DNA of 12,002 nucleotides from an uncultured Bacteroides sp. GTDB lineage: Bacteria > Bacteroidota > Bacteroidia > Bacteroidales > Bacteroidaceae. Shown piece after piece: positions 7,113 to 12,002 of the stretch. Made by a program: the position numbers and the translations under genes. The notes beneath the pieces are model-generated. The model searched no databases. It had not been told where the DNA came from and saw only the letters and a program-made list of their open reading frames with translations. The stretch spans positions 1 through 12,002 of the forward strand of contig CAKUYM010000108.1 in NCBI GenBank assembly GCA_934716785.1, given 5' to 3'. The stretch's first letter is position 1. Each line of letters starts with the position of its first letter.

Positions 7113-9363
7113 ATACAACCGGTCTGTTCGCCGGAGCCTTTCCGAAATTCTTATTCGGTTTCTTTCCCATCACAAACTTTAAAGTACCACCGCTGATAAT
7201 ATCTTCGTATGTGATATAGCTCTTATTATAAGGCTTGCCATTCAGATATGCTTTCTGGATATAGATATTTTCCTTGCTGTTGTTAGGTGCTTCTACTGTA
7301 AATGTATTGCCGCCACGTACTTTCATCTCGACTTTCTTAAAGCATGGGCTGCCGAAGACAAATACACCGTCCGACGGATTCACCTGATAAAATCCCATGG
7401 ATGAAAGAAGATACCAGGCAGACATTTGACCGCAATCTTCATTGCCGATGATGCCGTCCGGTTTATCCGTATAGAATTCATCCATGATGAAACGGACTTT
7501 CTCTGCCGTTTTCCATTGTTCGCCGGCATATGCATACAGATAGGCGACATGATGACTCGGTTCATTGCCATGCGCGTATTGACCGATGAGCCCGGTAATG
7601 TCACTGGATGCGCCTTCGCCCATGCTGTCATTGTTGGTGAAGAAGTTATCGAGCTTCGCGGCAAACGGTTTGTCGCCACCGAATAATTCGATCAGCCCAT
7701 ACGGGTCTTGCGGAACAAAGAATGTGTACTGCCAGCCGTTACCTTCGCAAAAGTCTCCGACAGAATGAATGGAACGTGCCGGATCATAAGGAGTACGCCA
7801 AGAACCGTCTTCCAACTTCGGACGGATGAAATGGATAGAAGAATCAAAGTAATTCTTATAGTAATGCGCACGTTTGGCGTAAGTTGACGCATCTCCGGCC
7901 TTTCCCATTTTGCGTGCCATGGCGGCAATGCCCCAATCATCTACCGCATATTCCATGGCTATCGAGGTAGCTTCATGTACTTTGTCGGCAGGGATATATC
8001 CTTTTTCCAATACATAAGGAATACCGTTTTGCTTTTCATAAGTGGCGGTCGCCTTCATCGCTTGCAGCGCTTCTTTCGCATCGAATCCGGTAAATCCTTT
8101 CAAATAAGCATCGGCAATTACAGGCACAGAGCTATAGCCGGGCATCTGATTGGTCTCCCCACTCATCAAAGGCCATATGGGAAGTTTATCCTGCTGGTGG
8201 TAGATGGAGAGCATGGAATTGACCACCTTGTCTACCATTTCGGGTTGAACGATAGTCATCAAAGGATGCAGGGCACGGTAGGTATCCCATAAAGAGAGGG
8301 TGGTATAGTTGGCTTTCTTCGGGTCAGTGTAAATCATGTCGTTCATTCCTCTGTATTCTCCGTTCACGTCACAGTAGAGTGTAGGGGCAATCAGGGTGTG
8401 ATAATGCGCAGTATAGAAGACGCGCTTGGCCGATTCGTTATCTGTCTCTACGCTCATTCTTGCCAGTTCCTTATTCCAACGGTCGGCACTCATTTTTACT
8501 ATCTTGTCAAAGTCCCAGTGAGGAAGTTCCGCTTGCAGATTCATGGCTGCATTGGCACAACTGACAGAAGAGATGGAGACTTTAATCTTTACCTCTTTTA
8601 CATTGCCGAAGGTGAGGACACTTTTTACGGATGCCACTTTCAGTTGATTCCAAGGCTTCGGGGTGTTGTCATCATAGGCTGTAAACTGCTCTATCTTCTT
8701 GTCGCTCTTCAGCACGAAATATACTTTCCGGGAAGGACTCCAGCCCCTCACGTAGCGATAACCTTCTACCGTATAGTCGTCTATCTTGCGGATATAGCTA
8801 TCATAAGCGTTCGAGCCGTTCCCTTCGCGCAAGTCTATCAATATGGAAGCAGGTTTGCCTTCGGGATAGGTATAACGATGGAAGCCTACCCGATCTGTCG
8901 CAGTCAGCTCCGCCTTGATATTGTAGCGGTCGAGAAGCAGGGAGTAATATTCGGGACGGGCTATCTCGTTGTCGTGAGAATAACGGGAAGCGTAACCGCC
9001 ACGTATATCATCCTGATTCCCCCTCGGAGTGCGGATTTCATTCAACGGCATAATGAGGATGTCGCCTAAATCGGTACATCCCGTGCCGTTCAAATGAGTA
9101 TGCGAGAAGCCTATCAGGATACTGTCCGAGTAATGGTAGCCCGAACACCAGTCCCACCCTTTATGAATATTGTTTGGTCCCAGTTGCACCATGCCGTAAG
9201 GAACGCTTGTCCCCACAAATACATGACCGTGATAGCCGGACCCGATATAAGGGTCGACATATTGAAGCAACCCTTCACTTTTTGAATAATCACGTTGTGC
9301 AACTCCGTTTCCCGCCGCAAGCAAAAAGCAGGAAGTAAGCGCGAGTAGTTTAAATGCCTTCAT
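7093..9363 (-). CDS. GH92 family alpha-mannosidase, complete, secreted
   Basis: A 756-residue protein with a signal peptide (hydrophobic 5-18, probable cleavage after GVA or GVAQ). The N-terminal beta-sandwich starts with YVDPYIGSGYHGHVFVG (35-51) and the (alpha/alpha)6 catalytic domain follows, the standard GH92 architecture at usual length. Motifs: SLWDTYRALHP (357-367), SVPVIADAYLKGF (412-424), FCEGNGWQYTFFVPQDPYG (538-556) with likely general acid Glu540, YAHGNEPSHH (596-605) and GNEDCGQMSAWYLLSSMGFY (640-659) in the catalytic base region. The acid is Glu, not the Gln reported in GH92 mannose-phosphate uncapping enzymes, so ordinary mannosidase activity is expected. GNEPSHH is the common form and differs from the GNQPIQH of the first GH92, so the pair probably covers different linkages (inference). 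It is convergent with GH130, has its own promoter, and resembles BT3773 in position (from memory). The exact linkage is not determinable here. Confidence 0.95.
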   Translation of the reverse strand: MKAFKLLALTSCFLLAAGNGVAQRDYSKSEGLLQYVDPYIGSGYHGHVFVGTSVPYGMVQLGPNNIHKGWDWCSGYHYSDSILIGFSHTHLNGTGCTDLGDILIMPLNEIRTPRGNQDDIRGGYASRYSHDNEIARPEYYSLLLDRYNIKAELTATDRVGFHRYTYPEGKPASILIDLREGNGSNAYDSYIRKIDDYTVEGYRYVRGWSPSRKVYFVLKSDKKIEQFTAYDDNTPKPWNQLKVASVKSVLTFGNVKEVKIKVSISSVSCANAAMNLQAELPHWDFDKIVKMSADRWNKELARMSVETDNESAKRVFYTAHYHTLIAPTLYCDVNGEYRGMNDMIYTDPKKANYTTLSLWDTYRALHPLMTIVQPEMVDKVVNSMLSIYHQQDKLPIWPLMSGETNQMPGYSSVPVIADAYLKGFTGFDAKEALQAMKATATYEKQNGIPYVLEKGYIPADKVHEATSIAMEYAVDDWGIAAMARKMGKAGDASTYAKRAHYYKNYFDSSIHFIRPKLEDGSWRTPYDPARSIHSVGDFCEGNGWQYTFFVPQDPYGLIELFGGDKPFAAKLDNFFTNNDSMGEGASSDITGLIGQYAHGNEPSHHVAYLYAYAGEQWKTAEKVRFIMDEFYTDKPDGIIGNEDCGQMSAWYLLSSMGFYQVNPSDGVFVFGSPCFKKVEMKVRGGNTFTVEAPNNSKENIYIQKAYLNGKPYNKSYITYEDIISGGTLKFVMGKKPNKNFGKAPANRPVVLNKINE

Positions 9364-9411
9364 TCGTATTTTTCTTTAATGTATTAATTGAATTATAATT
9401 AGCGAATGATG

Positions 9412-9419
9412 CAAATATA
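9412..9419 (-). promoter_or_regulatory. Promoter -7 box for the minus-strand GH92
   Basis: On the - strand this reads TATATTTG, a full match to TAnnTTTG, 48 bases before the start codon. The -33 region is not a good TTTG, as in many regulated Bacteroides promoters. It implies this GH92 is transcribed separately from the rluA-type gene upstream. Confidence 0.5.
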
Positions 9420-9482
9420 ATAGGTATAAAGGAATTTACCGGCTGTCTCTATATTTAACTGGAGAAATGGCAGAGAAGTTTA

Positions 9483-9538
9483 CCTTTTTGGCAAAAGGAA
9501 AAGGATTTGTACTGCCTAAAACAGTTCAAATCCTTTCC
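9483..9538 (-). terminator. Candidate terminator overlapping the end of the rluA-type gene
   Basis: On the - strand the arm GGAAAGGATTTG (9538-9527) pairs with CAAATCCTTTTCC (9509-9497) with one bulged base. The first arm encodes the final KGF residues and the stop codon lies in the loop. A second small hairpin, CCTTTT-TGGC-AAAAGG, is at 9483-9498. The trailing tract is T-rich but broken by C, so efficiency is uncertain. Confidence 0.6.
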
Positions 9539-10187
9539 ATAAGTTTCCTTCGGGAAGAGGGGCTTCAAGCACTATCTGCTCTTTCGAGACGGGATGCACG
9601 AACCGCACTCTCCGGGCGTGCAGGCAGATGCTGCCATCGGGATTGGAACGCGGAGAGCCATACTTCAAATCTCCCTTGATGGGGCATCCCATCTTTGCCA
9701 GCTGGCAGCGGATCTGATGATGGCGCCCGGTTTTCAAGTCTACTTCGAGCAAATAATAATTCTCCGAACGACCGACCAAGCGGTAATCCAAAACCGCCTT
9801 CTTGCTGTTCGGCACCTCTTTGTCGTACGCATAACTCTTGTTCTGCTTTTCATTACGCACAAGGAAATGCGTCAGTTCGCCTTCCGGCTCTTTCGGTGGG
9901 TTCTTCACTATCGCCCAATAGGTCTTCTTTACTCCACCGGTGCGAAACATCTCATTGAGGCGGGTCAATGCCTTGCTCGTTTTCGCAAAAATAACAAGAC
10001 CGCTTACGGGGCGGTCCAACCGGTGGGTCACACCGAGGAAAACATTGCCGGGTTTCCGGTACTTCTCTTTCAGATACTGCTTCACAGTCTCCGAAAGCGG
10101 TGTATCGCCCGTCTTGTCTGCCTGGACAATCTCGGAAGCGGTCTTGTTGACTACAATGATATGGTTGTCTTCGTATACAACAGTCAT
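9516..10187 (-). CDS. RluA-family pseudouridine synthase
   Basis: A 223-residue protein that isomerises specific uridines in rRNA or tRNA. It has the family motif GVTHRLDRPVSGLVIFAKT (52-70), with Asp58 of HRLDR as the catalytic nucleophile, the following KTYWAIV strand (88-94) and the later TGRHHQIRCQLA segment (153-164) that completes the active site. No N-terminal S4 domain is present, so this is the short single-domain form; whether it acts on tRNA or 23S rRNA cannot be told. It starts 9 bases after the FabG-type gene ends, so the two are almost certainly cotranscribed. The start at 10187 gives the usual VYEDNHIIVVNK opening of the family. It has no evident link to mannan use. Confidence 0.93.
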   Translation of the reverse strand: MTVVYEDNHIIVVNKTASEIVQADKTGDTPLSETVKQYLKEKYRKPGNVFLGVTHRLDRPVSGLVIFAKTSKALTRLNEMFRTGGVKKTYWAIVKNPPKEPEGELTHFLVRNEKQNKSYAYDKEVPNSKKAVLDYRLVGRSENYYLLEVDLKTGRHHQIRCQLAKMGCPIKGDLKYGSPRSNPDGSICLHARRVRFVHPVSKEQIVLEAPLPEGNLWKGFELF

Positions 10188-10196
10188 TCTGCTCGA

Positions 10197-10943
10197 TTAC
10201 ATATTCATACCACCATCTACCTGAATCACCTGTCCTGATACGTAAGAAGACATATCTGAAGCGAGGAAGGTAGCGATGTTTGCCACATCTTCAGGAGTAC
10301 CACCACGACGCAAAGGAATTTTCTTTGCCCATTCGGCTCTTACTTCTTCAGAAAGAGCGGCAGTCATATCTGTCAGGATGAATCCCGGAGCGATAGCGTT
10401 GGCACGGATGCCGCGAGAACCGAGTTCCTGTGCGATAGACTTCGCCAATGCGATCAGACCGGCTTTGGAAGCAGCGTAATTGGCCTGTCCCGCATTGCCG
10501 TGAACACCTACCACAGATGCCATATTGATAATGCTACCCGCTTTCTGCCGCATCATGACAGGCGTACAAGCGTGGATGAAGTTGAATGCCGACTTCAGAT
10601 TCACGTTGATTACCATGTCCCACTGCTGTTCGCTCATACGCATCATCAAACCGTCGCGGGTGATACCGGCATTGTTTACCAGAATATCAATGCGTCCGAA
10701 GTCCTTGTGAATCTCTTCTACGACTTTGGCTGTATCTTCAAAGTTGGCAGCATTGGAAGCGTAACCTTTGGCTTTCACACCCATTGCTTCAATTTCTTTA
10801 GCTGTATTTTCTGCATTTTCATCAATGACAAGGTCAGTAAATGCGATGTTTGCGCCTTCGGCGGCAAACTTCAGAGCGATAGCCTTACCAATGCCGCGGG
10901 CAGCACCGGTTATAATGGCTGTTTTTCCTGTTAATAATCCCAT
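10197..10943 (-). CDS. fabG: FabG-type 3-oxoacyl-ACP reductase (SDR family)
   Basis: A 248-residue classical short-chain dehydrogenase of FabG length. It has the Rossmann nucleotide motif TGAARGIG (12-19), NNAG (90-93) and the catalytic set Asn115, Ser143, Tyr156, Lys160 (YAASK 156-160). The C-terminal SSYVSGQVIQVDGGMNM matches the FabG ending. FabG reduces 3-ketoacyl-ACP with NADPH in each round of fatty acid elongation, in the cytosol. It lies between a TetR-family gene (16-base gap) and the RluA-type gene (9-base gap), all co-oriented. Location outside a fab cluster leaves open whether it is the sole essential FabG or a paralogue; the sequence itself is fully FabG-like. Confidence 0.9.
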   Translation of the reverse strand: MGLLTGKTAIITGAARGIGKAIALKFAAEGANIAFTDLVIDENAENTAKEIEAMGVKAKGYASNAANFEDTAKVVEEIHKDFGRIDILVNNAGITRDGLMMRMSEQQWDMVINVNLKSAFNFIHACTPVMMRQKAGSIINMASVVGVHGNAGQANYAASKAGLIALAKSIAQELGSRGIRANAIAPGFILTDMTAALSEEVRAEWAKKIPLRRGGTPEDVANIATFLASDMSSYVSGQVIQVDGGMNM

Positions 10944-10959
10944 ACTAAAAGTTATTTAA

Positions 10960-11550
10960 TTAATTTTCTGTTCTATGCAGTGCGCCAAACACGATGTTGG
11001 ACACATATCTGTTTCTTGTCTCTTCATCCAGATGCGCACCTATATGGCCACGGATATAGGGCACTTCGATTCCCTTCACGCAATAATGTATCAAATCGGC
11101 AGTCATCTCTACATCGTCAACATGGAAAACCCCTTTTGCCTGCCCTTCCAGAAGCACCGCCTTAAAGAGTTGTATTTCCTTTGCATCGAATTTCTTGCGC
11201 ACTTTCTCCACCCGCCATATATCACGGAAGAAGTTGGCACGCAACGTACCGTTCCGATAAACGACCTCTTTTACCGCGTCCAGCCGGGTGTATATCAATT
11301 CCAATAGTTTCTCATCCGGAGAGATGTTCTTTTCCGCCACCCGCTTCATCATATCCGACAGGATATCCAATTCGGATTCGACAACAGCCAGATAAATCTC
11401 ATCCTTACTTTTAAAATAGGTATACAGTGTCCTTCTACCTTTCTTAGAAGCAAGAGCGATATCGTTCATTGTTGTGTTCTCAACTCCCATCTTCGCAAAA
11501 AGCTGACGGGCGACATCTACTAATTTGGCTTTTGTCTTGGATACGGTCAT
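10960..11550 (-). CDS. TetR-family transcriptional regulator
   Basis: A 196-residue protein with the TetR N-terminal DNA-binding domain: an opening helix (KAKLVDVARQLFAKMG, 7-22) followed by the helix-turn-helix TTMNDIALASKKGRRTLYTY (26-45) and FKSKDEIYLAVVE. The rest is an all-helical ligand and dimer domain without a recognisable ligand signature. It is the first gene of a three-gene run with fabG and the rluA-type gene, so it probably regulates its own operon, perhaps sensing an acyl-CoA or acyl-ACP related signal (inference from the fabG neighbour only). Start at 11550 is supported by the promoter 35 bases upstream. Confidence 0.92.
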   Translation of the reverse strand: MTVSKTKAKLVDVARQLFAKMGVENTTMNDIALASKKGRRTLYTYFKSKDEIYLAVVESELDILSDMMKRVAEKNISPDEKLLELIYTRLDAVKEVVYRNGTLRANFFRDIWRVEKVRKKFDAKEIQLFKAVLLEGQAKGVFHVDDVEMTADLIHYCVKGIEVPYIRGHIGAHLDEETRNRYVSNIVFGALHRTEN

Positions 11551-11584
11551 AGGTTATAAGTTGCACATTGCTGAATATTTTGAG

Positions 11585-11615
11585 CAAAAGTAACGCTTTT
11601 CTTTAGACCATACAA
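11585..11615 (-). promoter_or_regulatory. Promoter of the tetR-fabG-rluA operon
   Basis: On the - strand TTG (11615-11613), a 20-base spacer and TACTTTTG (11592-11585) fit the Bacteroides -33/-7 pattern, 34 bases before the tetR start codon. No convincing palindromic operator was found around it. Confidence 0.65.
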
Positions 11616-11741
11616 GAAAACAGAGAGAATATTAACGTTTGCAGGTTAATCGACGCTGAAAAAAGTTTCATCGTTACCCTACTCATTTTCAAATACATAA
11701 TAAACAATCATCATTTTATTAGAAAAATATTATCCAAATAA

Positions 11742-11772
11742 TTTGTTTGTTTCAAATAAAGCCGTACCTTTG
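11742..11772 (+). promoter_or_regulatory. Canonical Bacteroides promoter of the tRNA-fMet gene
   Basis: TTTG (11742-11745), exactly 19 bases, then TACCTTTG (11765-11772): a perfect match to both boxes. The mature tRNA begins 15 bases later, leaving a short leader. Confidence 0.9.
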
Positions 11773-11786
11773 CACTCACAAAACAT

Positions 11787-11859
<73 letters not shown>

Positions 11860-11867
11860 CTAAAGAA

Positions 11868-11903
11868 AAAGAAGAATCGCAGAAATGTGATTCTTCTTTT
11901 TTT
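11868..11903 (+). terminator. Intrinsic terminator of the tRNA-fMet gene
   Basis: AGAAGAATC (11870-11878) pairs perfectly with GATTCTTCT (11889-11897) around a 10-base loop, and a run of T follows to 11903. It lies 10 bases after the tRNA, so the gene is monocistronic. Confidence 0.9.
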
Positions 11904-11945
11904 GTCGCCTCTCCCTTACAGCCTACTGCGGCTCAGTTTGAAAAC

Positions 11946-11976
11946 TTGGGGGAATTAGTTAAAATGGTTATCTTTG
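11946..11976 (+). promoter_or_regulatory. Promoter at the window end
   Basis: TTG (11946-11948), a 20-base spacer and TATCTTTG (11969-11976) fit the -33/-7 pattern. It would drive whatever gene lies to the right. The first ATG is only four bases beyond the -7 box. Confidence 0.6.
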
Positions 11977-11980
11977 CCGC

Positions 11981-12002
11981 ATGAAACAGAAACGCCCCAA
12001 AA
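11981..12002 (+). CDS. Possible start of a next gene, cut by window end
   Basis: ATG at 11981 opens a frame reading MKQKRPK before the window ends. Only seven codons are visible, so no family can be named. Its position just after the -7 box would make the transcript leaderless or nearly so; the true start may lie further right. Confidence 0.3.

Noticed and set aside
8398-9069. 223-residue + strand frame inside the GH92 gene
   Set aside because: It lies entirely opposite the well-supported GH92 and shows no domain.
9594-10238. 214-residue + strand frame opposite the rluA-type gene
   Set aside because: The - strand frame carries the HRLDR motif and family fold, and this one is a shadow.
11551-11741. 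Operator palindrome for the TetR-family regulator
   Set aside because: Short inverted matches such as GTAACG and CGTTAC are far apart and no dyad of TetR-like size overlaps the promoter.

Overview
The window looks like chromosomal DNA of a gut Bacteroides, close to the B. thetaiotaomicron / B. ovatus group. Three things point there. Promoters fit the Bacteroides pattern (TTTG, about 19-20 bases, then TAnnTTTG). Secreted mannan-degrading enzymes are dense. The layout recalls the B. thetaiotaomicron yeast alpha-mannan locus MAN-PUL2 (BT3773-BT3792); that comparison is from memory, not from an alignment.

Region 1 (1-6950, + strand) is the downstream end of a polysaccharide utilization locus for fungal alpha-mannan. 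In order it has a GH92 alpha-mannosidase cut off by the window start, a lipoprotein-like endonuclease/exonuclease/phosphatase (EEP) enzyme, a GH76 endo-alpha-1,6-mannanase, a GH125 exo-alpha-1,6-mannosidase and a secreted GH130 that looks like a beta-1,2-mannosidase. Together they could strip side chains (GH92), cut and finish the alpha-1,6 backbone (GH76, GH125), remove beta-1,2-mannose caps (GH130) and possibly deal with mannosyl phosphate (EEP, inference). No SusC/SusD pair or sensor is in view; these would lie upstream.

Region 2 (5270-5798) is a 529-base gene-free gap between GH125 and GH130. It holds a compound repeat: two diverged inverted arms of about 88 bases starting with a perfect 16-bp terminal inverted repeat, nine copies of the 9-mer ATCTGCAAC/GTTGCAGAT, and between the arms an imperfect 21-22-bp periodic array of dyad motifs. 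It is the least explained part of the window.

Region 3 (7093-9363, - strand) is a complete, convergently transcribed second GH92 with its own promoter. A strong hairpin terminator at 6983-7032 separates it from GH130.

Region 4 (9516-11550, - strand) is a compact housekeeping-like cluster in the order TetR-family regulator, FabG-type reductase, RluA-family pseudouridine synthase. It has a promoter upstream of tetR and a candidate terminator overlapping the end of the rluA-type gene.

Region 5 (11742-12002, + strand) is an initiator tRNA-fMet gene with canonical promoter and terminator, followed by another promoter and the first codons of a possible next gene.
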